This document shows, piece after piece, positions 18,601-27,343 of a DNA stretch of 42,802 nt. The position numbers and the translations under genes are program-made. How positions within the stretch are numbered: position 1 is the stretch's first letter; each line of letters starts with the position of its first letter. This DNA comes from Chlorobiota bacterium (GTDB taxonomy: Bacteria; Bacteroidota; Ignavibacteria; OLB7): positions 1-42,802 of the forward strand of contig JAEUSP010000044.1 of NCBI GenBank assembly GCA_016788565.1, read 5' to 3'. The notes below the pieces were generated by a model. The model was given only the letters and a program-made list of their open reading frames with translations. It was not told the origin of the DNA and ran no database searches.

Positions 18601-19001
18601 TTTCGGGACGGCTGGGAATTTGGGGCTTCGTCCTCATATTCTTGGCTCTCATCATACTCGTCGTCATCATAATATCCCTCACCGAAATCGCCACCTGTCA
18701 CCAACTGAGGGGGAACCTCAGCTTCGGGGCGGAACCATAGTTTGGAGTCTAACGCTACCATCACCGCCCACAGGTGCTTGCACAGATTTCCCGTTTCATA
18801 GTGGGGACAGCTGCAGCAAACAGTGAGTCTGGTGAGGGAGAGGTCGAGGGTGACGACATAGGATTCCGAACCATACGCCAACGCAATCACCGAACGTGGC
18901 TCCATTTTTCGGAAACGAATCTTCCCATGGGTGAAATACTCTGCCCCACGCTGGCGTACTCCACTATCGAAAAAGCGTGTATAGATCTCTGAAAGTCGCA
19001 T
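15615..19001 (-). CDS. SWIM zinc-finger SNF2-family helicase
   Basis: This 1128-residue protein begins with a SWIM zinc finger (CxC at 63-65 and CKH at 74-76), a nucleic-acid or protein binding module. A ~400-residue middle region has no recognised motif. The SNF2 ATPase core follows: Walker A DDMGLGKT near residue 675, DEAQ (box II) near 795, SGTPIEN, and the second RecA lobe with VFSQFT, GGLGLNLT, DPWWNP and DRAHRIGQ near 1065. Family members use ATP to remodel or move along double-stranded DNA and act in transcription recycling or recombination, as in RapA-like proteins. It is cytosolic. The start at 19001 is the first ATG of the frame and directly precedes the conserved N-terminal segment. 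Confidence 0.93.
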   Translation of the reverse strand: MRLSEIYTRFFDSGVRQRGAEYFTHGKIRFRKMEPRSVIALAYGSESYVVTLDLSLTRLTVCCSCPHYETGNLCKHLWAVMVALDSKLWFRPEAEVPPQLVTGGDFGEGYYDDDEYDESQEYEDEAPNSQPSRKPFSVGRPHVPASASATPTPPPQKTWRDDVSVLHTVMTYARPSPHFSTPTSSEIITYEIDLASSTIHGQLFLSVTKQAYGKNGILGEPKPFQIDHNTIPSIANADDRQILLLLIGGQSQTADTNYWNYTKKWWRLLPEQLPMLIPLIAATGRCTARAKNGEVMKEITWRADEPLQARLRLVATPNGGYTVSANVFRHDGSIIATRQLSLMIPGLALLESTFYPLHDNGMIPWVQYIHTTKGVYIPADEVDQFLEAYYNSPTAIPIELPDQLAIAEASVSPTLILRLSHSNPGGSTSQLSGALSFAYNSKEVGPEHPANYVYNAAERQLTKRDHAAEQAATTQLFSLGFRARDERGKRFLTIPKNKFTLVIRTLNEAGWIVEAEGKLYRSNGMINIAVQSGIDWFEVHGAATFDGVSAELPQILMALREGRGAVLLDDGTYGVLPEEWLKKYGMISQLGEPDDGHFRFQRSQTFMLDMLLMAQPEITFDKGFRQARQQLQKFQSIKPAQAPRTFAGTLRQYQKEGLGWMQFLQKFQLGGCLADDMGLGKTVQVLALLESRRLLRQKAEKAATEKGGNGKEEQLPEAIPPSLVVVPKSLIFNWIAEAAKFAPNLRVLNNTGLTRRGITLETFGQYDVILTTYGTLRNDVPTLKDFRFDYLILDEAQAIKNASTASAKAVRLLQGNHKLAMSGTPIENHVGELWSLFEFLNPGMLGGSSFFQTIGADAKPDDQSRKMLAHALRPFILRRTKEQVAPELPAKTEQTIYCELEPIQRKLYNDLREHYRATLLGLVEDKGLNRSKIQILEALLRLRQLACHPGLIDKTKLKQGSAKLDTLIPQIVEVVEEGHKVLVFSQFTSFLAIVKNRLDAKGLNYEYLDGKTTNRQEHVERFQNDPNCKIFLISLKAGGLGLNLTAAEYVFLLDPWWNPAVEAQAIDRAHRIGQQQTVFAYRLIARDTVEEQVLKLQESKRELADAIINADNALIRNLSKEDLELLLS

Positions 19002-19040
19002 AACGGTTTGTCTGGATGTAGTGTGGTTGTTGGCTGTTGA

Positions 19041-19634
19041 TTACTTCCCAAACATCACATCAAAGTTCCCTTCCCGAATCTGAACCTTGCCGTTCCCCCC
19101 TTGCTCGGCGGCGGTGACGCTGAATGTTCCGGCCACCCGCTTGCTGTCAAGCCGGGTGATGCGGGCGTTTCCGGTTCCGCCCGGTTCGGTGCTGAAGCTA
19201 ACCCCTTGCGCGCTGATCCACGTTGCAAACGGGCCGGGATTGGCCGCGCCAAAACTCAGTGTGCCAGGGGCCTTCTGCTTCCCAAAATTTATGATCAGGC
19301 TGGTTCCGTTTGGGCCAACCGCGGTGATGGCAATCGCGCTATCCACCCGCGAGGCAATCACCTGTATTCCGCTCCACTCCACCCCATCCACCGTTGCGGT
19401 GAATGCTTGATTGTTGGGAAGCGAAACGGTGGCCGGGGTGGTGGTGGAATCGCTGCTCACTGGCGGCGGTGCGGCAGTATCGGCAGTGGGTTGCGGTGGC
19501 GGTTGTGCGGCGGGCGCGCCAGCGGGGGAAGGGATGTTCTTGGCTTCTTGCCGAACAGTGTCGGCGGGGTGGTCGGCTGCGCGCTGGCCACAGGCCGCAA
19601 GCAGCGATAGGATAATCCATGCAAGTCGGTTCAT
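19041..19634 (-). CDS. Small lipoprotein, DUF6252-like
   Basis: The protein has 197 residues with a short lipoprotein signal (LLAAC, C15). A Pro/Ala/Thr-rich linker (~residues 20-70) follows, then a compact beta domain that starts with FTATVDGVEWSG and contains SLIINFGKQKAPGT and the C-terminal QIREGNFDV. The pattern (TATVDG..W..., then alternating strands ending in xGxFxV) resembles DUF6252-type lipoprotein domains of Bacteroidota; this is recall from family appearance. No enzyme motif is visible. It lies 39 bases upstream of the SNF2 gene, same strand, possibly cotranscribed. The function is unknown. Confidence 0.7.
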   Translation of the reverse strand: MNRLAWIILSLLAACGQRAADHPADTVRQEAKNIPSPAGAPAAQPPPQPTADTAAPPPVSSDSTTTPATVSLPNNQAFTATVDGVEWSGIQVIASRVDSAIAITAVGPNGTSLIINFGKQKAPGTLSFGAANPGPFATWISAQGVSFSTEPGGTGNARITRLDSKRVAGTFSVTAAEQGGNGKVQIREGNFDVMFGK

Positions 19635-19686
19635 GGCCGCAAAAATAGAAAATGGGGGGGGAGAGGGGAAATGGTTGGAGTAGCAA

Positions 19687-19720
19687 CAAGGGGTGCATGA
19701 AATACATCATGCACCCCTTG
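19687..19720 (-). terminator. Terminator hairpin after nrdJ
   Basis: A 14-bp perfect stem (19687-19700 with 19707-19720, arm CAAGGGGTGCATGA) has a 6-base loop. It lies about 30 bases past the nrdJ stop on the minus strand. The T tract is weak in both directions, so stability rests on the stem. Confidence 0.6.
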
Positions 19721-19748
19721 CTCTGTTTTCTTACTCCGTGCTTTTTTT

Positions 19749-22700
19749 TTACGAGCAACCGCTGGTGGTTCCGCAGTCCTCGCAGACGTGGCAGGTGCCG
19801 TTTTGGCGCACCCGCATCGAGCCGCAGTTGCCGCATTGTTCGCCGGTGTAGCCTTGCGCTTTTGCGGTCTGGACCTTCTTCTGGTTTTCCCCCATCGGCT
19901 TTATTGGCGGGGCAACCGTGGGCGTATCCACCGCGCGGATTTGGCGGGCGTACAGCGATTGCCCGGGTGAGAGTTTCTGGCCGTTCCCATTGCCGTTTCC
20001 GTTGCCGTGGTGTTGGCCGCCCCCTTTTGCGTTTGCGCCGGTTTTTTGTTCGGCGGTTCCCCCTTCGTCAATCGCTTTCACGTGGATGAAGTCTTCGCGC
20101 CCCAGATACTCATACCCCAACGCCCGGAAGACATAATCAATGATGGAGGTGGAGGATTTGATGGCCTCGTGCCCGAACACCGGGCCCGATGGCTCGAACC
20201 TGGTGAAGGTGAAGGTATCCACCATTTTTTCCAGCGGCATTCCGTACTGCAAGGCTTTGCTGGCAAGCACCGCAAAGCAGTTCAGCAGCCCTTTGAAGCT
20301 GGCCCCTTCCTTGTACATATCAATGAAAATTTCGCCCAGCGTTCCGTCCTCGTACTCCCCTGTTCGGATAAAGACTTTGTGGCCGCCAACGGTGGCTTCG
20401 CGCACAAAACCGTGGCGGCGTTTTGGCAGCCGTCGGCGGTCGGCACGGTGATAGACTTTCTCCACAATGCGTTCGTGGATTTGGGCCGCACCAACGTTTT
20501 CATCCCAGCTGTTTTCATCCCCCATCATCTGGGTTGGCTCAACGGTAGCGTCGTGCAGCGTCACCTCCTCCACAAGGTCGGTGTCGGCGGTGGAGTTCAG
20601 CGGCTGCGATAGCTTGCTGCCGTCGCGGTACAGCGCGATTGCTTTCAGCATCAGCTTCCACGATTCCAGATAGACGTGGGCAACTTCATCAATGGTGGCG
20701 TGGTTCGGCATGTTGATGGTTTTGCTGATTGCCCCGCTGATGAACGGTTGCGCGGCGGCCATCATCTTCACGTGGCCCATGTGTTGGATGTAGCGTTGGC
20801 CATATTTGCCGCACTTGTTGGCGCAGTCAAACACCGGCAAGTGTTCCGGGTTCAGCCCCGGCGCGCCCTCAATCGTCATGGTTCCGCAGATAAATTTGTT
20901 GGCTTCCTCAATCTGCGTTGCGGTGAACCCAAGCCGCGCAAGGATGTTCAGCGATGGGTCCTCAAGCTCGGCTTGTGTGAAGCCAGCACCCCGCAGAACG
21001 TCCTCGCCCAGGGTCCATTTGTTGAAGGCAAATTTCACATCGAACACGCTGTCTAACTGGCCTTCGATTGTTTGGATGCTTTCATCGCTGAACCCGCGTT
21101 CTTTCAGGCTTTGCTTGTTGATGTGCGGGCATCCGCTTAGCGTGCCGTGGCCTTTGATGTAGCGTTCAATCTCAAGGATTTCGGATTCGGAATATCCCAA
21201 CGCCCGCAGCGCAGCCGGCACCGAGCTGTTCACAATTTTGAAGTAGCCCCCCCCCGCCAGCTTCTTGAATTTCACCATTGCGAAGTCCGGCTCGATGCCG
21301 GTGGTGTCGCAATCCATAATGAGCGCGATGGTGTTGTGGCTGATAAATCCGTTGGCCACGTAGGTCACGTTTTCGGGAACGGAGATGTCGTAGGTGAGTT
21401 GTTCGCCACCGTCTTCGTTGGCTTCTACGATGTCGTAGTAGTAGCCCAGTGCTTTTGCTATTTCGGTGTCGCCGGTTTGTTCATACACCCGTTGCAGGCT
21501 TGTGCGGGTGATTGCGCCGTGGCGTTGCACGGCAAGCATCACGGCGTTCCGTTCGGTGGGTTGTGATAGTGCTACATCAATCACTTCTTGCTCGGCATAG
21601 ATATAATCACGCCGTGCCGATTGGACGGTTTCCACCACGCGCACCGCATTGCGTTTGCGCGCCCCGATAAAGCCGATCTGTTCTTGGAATGCCTGGTTGT
21701 AGGATTGATTCAGCAGCCGCACCACGTACAGCGTGGAATCCCCCCACTGTGAATGATCTAACTTGGTTGTGGTTGGAATCCCCAACGCCAGCAGCAGCGA
21801 TTTCACTTGCGTGGAAAACGATTTGCGCCCGCTGCTCCAATGGGGAACTCCGTTGGTGACGGTTCCATCGGCCTCGAACAATCCACGCAGGAATGCTCCG
21901 TAGCAAGCTGGGTCGTTGGTATAAAGAACGGCGTTGGGAATCCGTGGGGTCCACCCCTTTCCAGAATGGTCCGGCGTTGGCTGCAATTTGTTGAAGCCGC
22001 TGGCCTGCCACCAATGGGTAAGCTGCACGCTGTTTACTCCAACTTCCACGTAGCCCTGGCGCGGGTCCAGATAGCAATCCAGATTGAAGAGCGATGCCAC
22101 CAAAGCGGTAATCCGTTGGGCAACGTCGTGATCTTCCTTGGAAACGCAGAATCGCAATCCTTTGCTGTGAAGCGAGCCACCCCCCATGAAGTATCCCACC
22201 AGTTCTGCAAGCTCGGGGGTCATGGTTTCTGGAACAGTGAGCCTTGGACTGGAGTTCCAGTGAAGCTGGCCTAACAATGGTAACCGCACGGTTTGCGGGG
22301 TTCCAACGCTGGCGTTCATCGAAAGCGGGAGGATGTCGCCAGAAGTGATCTCGGAGAATCGCTTCCATTTCCACTCTCTGGTGGAAGCATCAACCACTTT
22401 CACGCGGTGTTGCAGTGTTCCGGTGATTTCGTAGCCGCTGGATGTTCGGATAGTGCGGGTTGGAGCAATGCCGTTGATGTAGAATTTCGTGGCCTGCTTC
22501 TCCCCCTGGTCGGTCAGCACGGTAAAGTCGGCATCTTGCCACTGTTGGCCGTTGATGTCGCCCAGGGTTTCCAGCGGTACAAGGCCACGATTTGTAGAAA
22601 TCAGCGACCCGCCAACCAGGCATCCGGTCGGCGCAATCACACTGACTTGCGCGTTGCGGTAGCCATGTTGCTCACCCAGCGCAAGTGCCCGATCCCACGT

Positions 22701-25700
22701 CTCCTTTGCCGATTCGGAAAGGTTGGTTGGGCACAGTGAGTGATTGATTCCCACCGGCTTGATCGTCAGCCCTTCGTACTCGTAGTCGGGCGCGTTGTAG
22801 GCGGCGCGGCGGTGGTTCCGGATCACCCGCAGCATATCCTTCTCGTTCCGTTTGTAGTTGGGGAAGGGGCCAAGCTCACCTGCTATTTGCGCGCTGGTGG
22901 CGTAGGCTTCGCCGGTCATAATCGCGCTTAGCGCGCCGGCCCATGCGCGTCCTTCTTCGCTGTCGTAGGGGATTCCGGCGGTCATCAGCACCGTGCCGAT
23001 GTTGGCGTATCCAAGCCCAAGCGTGCGGAAATCGTAGCTTTTTTGGGCAATGGTTTTGGACGGGAACTGCGCCATCAGCACCGAGACCTCCAGCACAACC
23101 GTGAGCACCCGGCAAGCGTGTTTGTAGCCCTCAACATCAAAAACGCGCGTCTCGGCATCGTAGAATTTGGCAAGGTTGATGCTGGCCAAATTGCAGTTGT
23201 GGGCAATCATCCCCTCGGCAATCACCGAGTGCGTGAACGGCTCGGTGATGTCGTACACGGTGGTGAGCGCGTCCGGCTTGATGGAGGTAATCGCCACGGG
23301 GCGTGGATTTTTTTGTGCCGCGCTGAATGGGTGTGCAAGAATTGCCTGGGCGCGAGCATCTTTTTCGGCTGAGCACGGGAAGCCCACCAGCGTCAAGAAT
23401 TTCCGTGCTTGCTGGTTGTAGATATGCAGTTGCCCTTGTGGATTTTTGCGCCCTTCTGGGTGGTTCCATGTGATGCGGCTCACAATCCCCATATCGGAAA
23501 GGATCAACTGCACCGAACGGAGCAATGCCGGCGACGAGGATGCCAGCATGACTTCATCTTCCGTTGCCGAAGGACGAATAGAGCCATCGGCCGAGAAGAG
23601 GCCTTGCAGATATGCAACCTTAAGATCGTCGGCGATTTGGTGGAGCGTTTCCGGCACGTCCTTGTGCACGGCGGTTCCCTGCTTCATGCCGTAGTGGCCT
23701 TCTAAGTAGCGAACTAACGGGGCAGATTTGGAAACGATCTGCAGAACTCCATTGGCTTGTTGGCTTAGGTGGCACACACGATACTGCCCAGTGGATTCGG
23801 CCACCAAACGGCCATCGGAATCAATGGTTAGCTCAGTTTCTACAATGGGTTCAGCAACCAATGTTCCTCCGCTGCGGCTATCGGCATTGCGGGAAAGTTC
23901 GGTGTAGGCATCGGCAACCAAGCGTTGAAACTCACCTTCCATCTGCTGGGCGGTTGCCTGTTCTTGGGGGCCAAACACCATGGCCACATTCCCTTTTGAA
24001 AACACGCCCTCGCCGGTTAGCCAGCCCAATGCACGCCAACGGCGAACATCAGCTTCGTTGGACGTAAACGCAATCGGGTTGCCGCTTTGCCGAATATGGA
24101 TGCGATCGCTTCCCACCTGCAAGTGCTCCACCCGTTTCCATTGGCCATCATCGGTCAGGAAGCGGTGGTCGCCCGTTACGCGGATTGAACGGCCGTCCTG
24201 CAACGTCATCCGGTAGGTTTGCTTTGTGCCAACTTGCGTGACAAATGCCGGGCGGTGGGCGGTGATCCGGCGGTGATCCTGCTCGGAGTATAAATCGGTG
24301 GTGATCGTCACCGACTGGCCACGCTCCTGCATGTTGTACAACTCTTCCACGGTGCGCAGCCCCGCTGGTGTGCTGATCCGGGTTTCCGGGGCGAAGCAGG
24401 CCGTGTCATCCAAGAACATGTATTCGCTGCATGGATTGCTCCCGTTAATCTCGCCATCCTTCGGGCTGGTGTGCCACTCGTTAACGGTGGTGTGGAACTG
24501 AAGCCCGGGGTCGGCACAGCTCCATGCTGCGTAGTTGATCTTCTGCCACAGTTGGCGCGCCGCAATTGTTTTCACCGATTTGCCATCGGTGCGGCGAACC
24601 AGATTCCAGGGCGCGTCCTGCTCCACCGCGTCCATAAATTCGTTGGTGACGCGGACGGAGTTGTTGGAGTTCTGCCCGCTGGCGGTGATGTAGGCTTCCC
24701 CTTCGTAGTGGGTGTTGTAGGTCTGCACGTCGGACTTGGTGTGGCCCTGCTTCACCAGTGCCAACGCCCGTACAATTTGGCTCATCGGAATGCCGCGATT
24801 CAGTGCGCGTTGCACAAGGTCGTGAAGTTCAGTTCCGGGTTCGGTGTAGTCGTCGCCGTCGCGGGCGGCAACGGCCATAATTTCGTTCAGGAACAGGCTG
24901 TTCATTTTCGAGCCAGCAACCAAATCGGCCACTTTCTGCTCTTCCAGCATCTTCCAATCAATAAAGTTTTCAATATCTGGGTGGTCGGCGTTCAGGATCA
25001 CCATCTTGGCAGCGCGGCGCGTTGTTCCGCCCGATTTCACCGCCCCGGCAGCGCGGTCAGCAACTTTCAGGAACGACATCAGTCCGCTGGAAACACCGCC
25101 GCCGGAAAGTGGCTCGCCTTCGGCACGGATTGCGGAGAAATTGGATCCGGTGCCGGAACCGTATTTAAAAATCCGCGCCTCGCGGGTGATTAAATCAAAA
25201 ATTCCCCCTTCGTTCACAAGGTCATCGCTGACTGATTGGATGAAGCAATTATGCACCACAACGCCGTTAGCCGCAAACCGGGAAGTTTCGGTCTGAATAT
25301 CGAAGACTTCTTCCTCGCCAACATACTCAATCGAAACCACCTCTTCTTCTGACAAAGAAGATTTTTGCTTGCCAACAATCTGAGCATTTAATTTTTGCAG
25401 TTTTTCTTTTTTATCAGTGGAAATAAATCCAATCAACTGCTCATATTTTTTGCGTTCGGAGAAATAGGATATGCTCACCTGATATAGTGGCTTGCGGCTT
25501 GTTCTGCTATCGTAGCCAACCGTGATGTTGGAGTAAATACCGATACTCAACAGCAGCAACTGTACTCCATGCGCTAATTCTTCGGAGATTGTGGAAAGCA
25601 CAATGTCGCCCGCATTTTTTTTGCTGCGTATCCGCACACATCCATCGGCTTGGAAAAGCGAGCGCAGAAACAGCCGCTTTTCTTCTGAGGTGCCTCGGAA

Positions 25701-26993
25701 GATTTTTTCAGGAACCGTTGCGGTGAAAGAAGTAGCGTCTAATTCGTATTCTTCCACAAAAGAATCCACCACCTTCCGGTCCAGCTTCACGATGCGATAA
25801 TCGTTGCTGATGTTGGCGCGGGTAACAACGTTGTACTGGTTGAACAACGTCTCAAATAATCCGGTGACAAAAGCAAATTCATCATTGTTGATAGTAATAG
25901 CTCCGAACATGGTGGTTGTGCTATTACGATTGTGCTTGCCGTAGTATCCATCTCCAAGAATCCAGCCCGACAATGCAGCTTTTGCGTTGTTGATGCTTGA
26001 CGGCGATATGTCAGCAAAATCATTATTGGGAAGTTCAATTCCGGCATGTTGAAAAATATGCTGCAATTGCAATTCCGAAGCGTTGAATGATTTTTCCGCT
26101 GCGGCTACGCTTATTTCATCAAAAACTTCTTCTTCTGGATGCACCGGCATAGCAATTTGCTGAACCCGCCAGCCCAGTATTTCCCGCAGTGGATTCCAAT
26201 CAAATTTGCCACCTTCTTTTGTGCGCCGGTCAGAACTCCAGATACGGTGATCGTCGGTGAACTCAATAAAATTTCCATTGCGAAGCGTGGCGCGCCAGAT
26301 GGGCCGAACCCCATTATTCTTAACGGCCTGAATCGAGACCATTTTCTCACCATCAAACACCTTCAAATCGGTGCGATTATTCTCCACTATTTCGCGGATG
26401 CTGAGAACGCCAGCAGTGGTTGATAGGCGAGTGTTCCCGCGGGCGCAGGCGTGAGGTTGCGGGTGGGTGTAGGCATCCTTCGATTTAGTGAGTTTTCCGG
26501 TGGTGGGGTCAACGTAATAATGCCCCTGCGATGGCCCGGTGATTCCGTAAGCATAATTCAGCCCGGTGTTGAACCATTGGGGTGAGTTCGGCGCGGCCAT
26601 TTGCGCCAGAAGGATGTAGGCGTTCTCATCGTAGAATGCTTGCGCGTCCTCCTGGGTGTCGAAGTAGCCGTGATCTTTTCCCCACTGGGTCCAGCAACCA
26701 GCAAGCCGGTGGATCACTTGGCGCGCACTCTGCTCCCCCCCCATCATTGGGTTGCCCGATTCATCGGTTAGCGGGTTCCCGTTGGGGTCCAGCTGCGGCA
26801 CCCCGGCTTTGCGGAAATACTTCTGGGCCATGATGTCGGTGGCAACTTGCGACCACCCCTTTGGCACCTCGATGTCGTGCATTTGGAAGACGACCGAACC
26901 GTCGGGATTGCGAAGAACGGAAGAGCGAAGGGTGTACTCAAACTGGTCGTACACGCTCTGGCCTGCCTGTGTGAATCGGCGAGTGATTTGCAT
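19749..26993 (-). CDS. nrdJ: B12-dependent (class II) ribonucleotide reductase with three inteins
   Basis: The single 2414-codon frame encodes an adenosylcobalamin-dependent ribonucleotide reductase, which makes deoxyribonucleotides without oxygen-sensitive metal radicals. Exteins are residues 1-182, 583-865, 1267-1457 and 1888-2414; joined, they give 1183 residues. Key residues are the redox cysteine C583 (HA-CFIQSV), the thiyl-radical cysteine C855 in NPCSE, the second redox cysteine C1267 (TA-CNLASINL, 11 residues after C855 once spliced, as in class II enzymes), and the APTG-TIALIM phosphate loop. The C terminus has a TSCPD-like domain (~2140-2260) and a zinc ribbon (CxxC at 2387-2390, cysteines at 2401, 2404, 2407, 2413). 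The ATG at 26993 follows a GGAG. No frameshift or stop is seen in any intein or extein. It is the only nucleotide-reduction gene in the window. Confidence 0.97.
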   Translation of the reverse strand: MQITRRFTQAGQSVYDQFEYTLRSSVLRNPDGSVVFQMHDIEVPKGWSQVATDIMAQKYFRKAGVPQLDPNGNPLTDESGNPMMGGEQSARQVIHRLAGCWTQWGKDHGYFDTQEDAQAFYDENAYILLAQMAAPNSPQWFNTGLNYAYGITGPSQGHYYVDPTTGKLTKSKDAYTHPQPHACARGNTRLSTTAGVLSIREIVENNRTDLKVFDGEKMVSIQAVKNNGVRPIWRATLRNGNFIEFTDDHRIWSSDRRTKEGGKFDWNPLREILGWRVQQIAMPVHPEEEVFDEISVAAAEKSFNASELQLQHIFQHAGIELPNNDFADISPSSINNAKAALSGWILGDGYYGKHNRNSTTTMFGAITINNDEFAFVTGLFETLFNQYNVVTRANISNDYRIVKLDRKVVDSFVEEYELDATSFTATVPEKIFRGTSEEKRLFLRSLFQADGCVRIRSKKNAGDIVLSTISEELAHGVQLLLLSIGIYSNITVGYDSRTSRKPLYQVSISYFSERKKYEQLIGFISTDKKEKLQKLNAQIVGKQKSSLSEEEVVSIEYVGEEEVFDIQTETSRFAANGVVVHNCFIQSVSDDLVNEGGIFDLITREARIFKYGSGTGSNFSAIRAEGEPLSGGGVSSGLMSFLKVADRAAGAVKSGGTTRRAAKMVILNADHPDIENFIDWKMLEEQKVADLVAGSKMNSLFLNEIMAVAARDGDDYTEPGTELHDLVQRALNRGIPMSQIVRALALVKQGHTKSDVQTYNTHYEGEAYITASGQNSNNSVRVTNEFMDAVEQDAPWNLVRRTDGKSVKTIAARQLWQKINYAAWSCADPGLQFHTTVNEWHTSPKDGEINGSNPCSEYMFLDDTACFAPETRISTPAGLRTVEELYNMQERGQSVTITTDLYSEQDHRRITAHRPAFVTQVGTKQTYRMTLQDGRSIRVTGDHRFLTDDGQWKRVEHLQVGSDRIHIRQSGNPIAFTSNEADVRRWRALGWLTGEGVFSKGNVAMVFGPQEQATAQQMEGEFQRLVADAYTELSRNADSRSGGTLVAEPIVETELTIDSDGRLVAESTGQYRVCHLSQQANGVLQIVSKSAPLVRYLEGHYGMKQGTAVHKDVPETLHQIADDLKVAYLQGLFSADGSIRPSATEDEVMLASSSPALLRSVQLILSDMGIVSRITWNHPEGRKNPQGQLHIYNQQARKFLTLVGFPCSAEKDARAQAILAHPFSAAQKNPRPVAITSIKPDALTTVYDITEPFTHSVIAEGMIAHNCNLASINLAKFYDAETRVFDVEGYKHACRVLTVVLEVSVLMAQFPSKTIAQKSYDFRTLGLGYANIGTVLMTAGIPYDSEEGRAWAGALSAIMTGEAYATSAQIAGELGPFPNYKRNEKDMLRVIRNHRRAAYNAPDYEYEGLTIKPVGINHSLCPTNLSESAKETWDRALALGEQHGYRNAQVSVIAPTGCLVGGSLISTNRGLVPLETLGDINGQQWQDADFTVLTDQGEKQATKFYINGIAPTRTIRTSSGYEITGTLQHRVKVVDASTREWKWKRFSEITSGDILPLSMNASVGTPQTVRLPLLGQLHWNSSPRLTVPETMTPELAELVGYFMGGGSLHSKGLRFCVSKEDHDVAQRITALVASLFNLDCYLDPRQGYVEVGVNSVQLTHWWQASGFNKLQPTPDHSGKGWTPRIPNAVLYTNDPACYGAFLRGLFEADGTVTNGVPHWSSGRKSFSTQVKSLLLALGIPTTTKLDHSQWGDSTLYVVRLLNQSYNQAFQEQIGFIGARKRNAVRVVETVQSARRDYIYAEQEVIDVALSQPTERNAVMLAVQRHGAITRTSLQRVYEQTGDTEIAKALGYYYDIVEANEDGGEQLTYDISVPENVTYVANGFISHNTIALIMDCDTTGIEPDFAMVKFKKLAGGGYFKIVNSSVPAALRALGYSESEILEIERYIKGHGTLSGCPHINKQSLKERGFSDESIQTIEGQLDSVFDVKFAFNKWTLGEDVLRGAGFTQAELEDPSLNILARLGFTATQIEEANKFICGTMTIEGAPGLNPEHLPVFDCANKCGKYGQRYIQHMGHVKMMAAAQPFISGAISKTINMPNHATIDEVAHVYLESWKLMLKAIALYRDGSKLSQPLNSTADTDLVEEVTLHDATVEPTQMMGDENSWDENVGAAQIHERIVEKVYHRADRRRLPKRRHGFVREATVGGHKVFIRTGEYEDGTLGEIFIDMYKEGASFKGLLNCFAVLASKALQYGMPLEKMVDTFTFTRFEPSGPVFGHEAIKSSTSIIDYVFRALGYEYLGREDFIHVKAIDEGGTAEQKTGANAKGGGQHHGNGNGNGNGQKLSPGQSLYARQIRAVDTPTVAPPIKPMGENQKKVQTAKAQGYTGEQCGNCGSMRVRQNGTCHVCEDCGTTSGCS
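21333..22622 (-). other. Intein 3 of NrdJ (LAGLIDADG type)
   Basis: Residues 1458-1887, 430 aa. It begins CLVGGSLISTNRG and has ITGTLQHRV as block B. It ends TYDISVP...GFISHN. The next extein residue is Thr1888, so this intein uses a hydroxyl nucleophile at +1, unlike the other two. Dodecapeptides are LVGYFMGGGSL (1598-1608) and FLRGLFEADGT (1701-1711); in the first, Gly replaces the acidic residue, so its endonuclease may be impaired. Junction codons are TGC (22622-22620), AAC (21335-21333) and ACC (21332-21330). Confidence 0.95.
23196..24398 (-). other. Intein 2 of NrdJ (LAGLIDADG type)
   Basis: Residues 866-1266, 401 aa. It begins CFAPETRISTPAG and has VTGDHRFLT (block B, H943). It ends VYDITEP...GMIAHN. 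The following extein residue is C1267. Dodecapeptide-like motifs are RALGWLTGEG (987-996) and AYLQGLFSADGS (1127-1138). Codons at the junctions are TGC (24398-24396), AAC (23198-23196) and TGC (23195-23193). A segment near 1010-1080 between the motifs is rich in Glu/Ser and little conserved-looking. Confidence 0.95.
25248..26447 (-). other. Intein 1 of NrdJ (LAGLIDADG type)
   Basis: Residues 183-582 of the precursor, 400 aa. It begins CARGNTRLSTTAG (splicing block A) and has FTDDHRI (block B, H249). It ends VFDIQTE...GVVVHN (blocks F/G). The next extein residue is C583. Homing-endonuclease dodecapeptides are LSGWILGDGYY (341-351) and LFLRSLFQADG (441-451), both with the acidic residue kept, so the endonuclease may be active. 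The junctions were checked against codons: TGC at 26447-26445, AAT at 25250-25248, TGC at 25247-25245. Confidence 0.95.
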
Positions 26994-27343
26994 TGAGGAA
27001 TGCTCCGTGAAAGGGAAACAATGAAGGTTATCGGTGCTTGCAGCAATCGGCTACCGGTCGGCTACTATCGGTGAAGGGCGCACAACGTCCAGCGTGATTT
27101 GTGGCCATAACGCCACCAATCACGCCTCACGTTGGGTACGGAAACCGATGAGTAGTTACGTGGTTAGAAAAGGACTGCTGTGTAGCTATCCGGCTGAGTT
27201 GTGGCACGAATATACAGCCGCCCGCCGCCCGATAGCCAAGATTTTTTTAGTGGTGATAACGGCAGTTAAAGAAGCCCGCGAAAGGGGCAGAAAGGGGCGA
27301 TTTGAACCCACAGCTGGCCCGCACACCGTGCCGGATTGGCGGC
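26994..27343 (-). other. Leader region of nrdJ, no gene
   Basis: This 350-base gap lies between the DUF1501 stop and the nrdJ start. It holds a GGAG Shine-Dalgarno sequence 10 bases before the nrdJ ATG, a small direct repeat of CGGCTAC (27048-27066), and a weak promoter-like pair read on the minus strand: TTGGCT (27234-27239) and TATATT (27209-27214) with 19-base spacing. That would give a leader of ~200 bases. I looked for the conserved B12-box of cobalamin riboswitches and a clear NrdR box and saw neither. Confidence 0.4.

Noticed and set aside
26994-27343. Cobalamin riboswitch before nrdJ
   Set aside because: The conserved box could not be found by eye on the minus strand. A covariance search would settle it.
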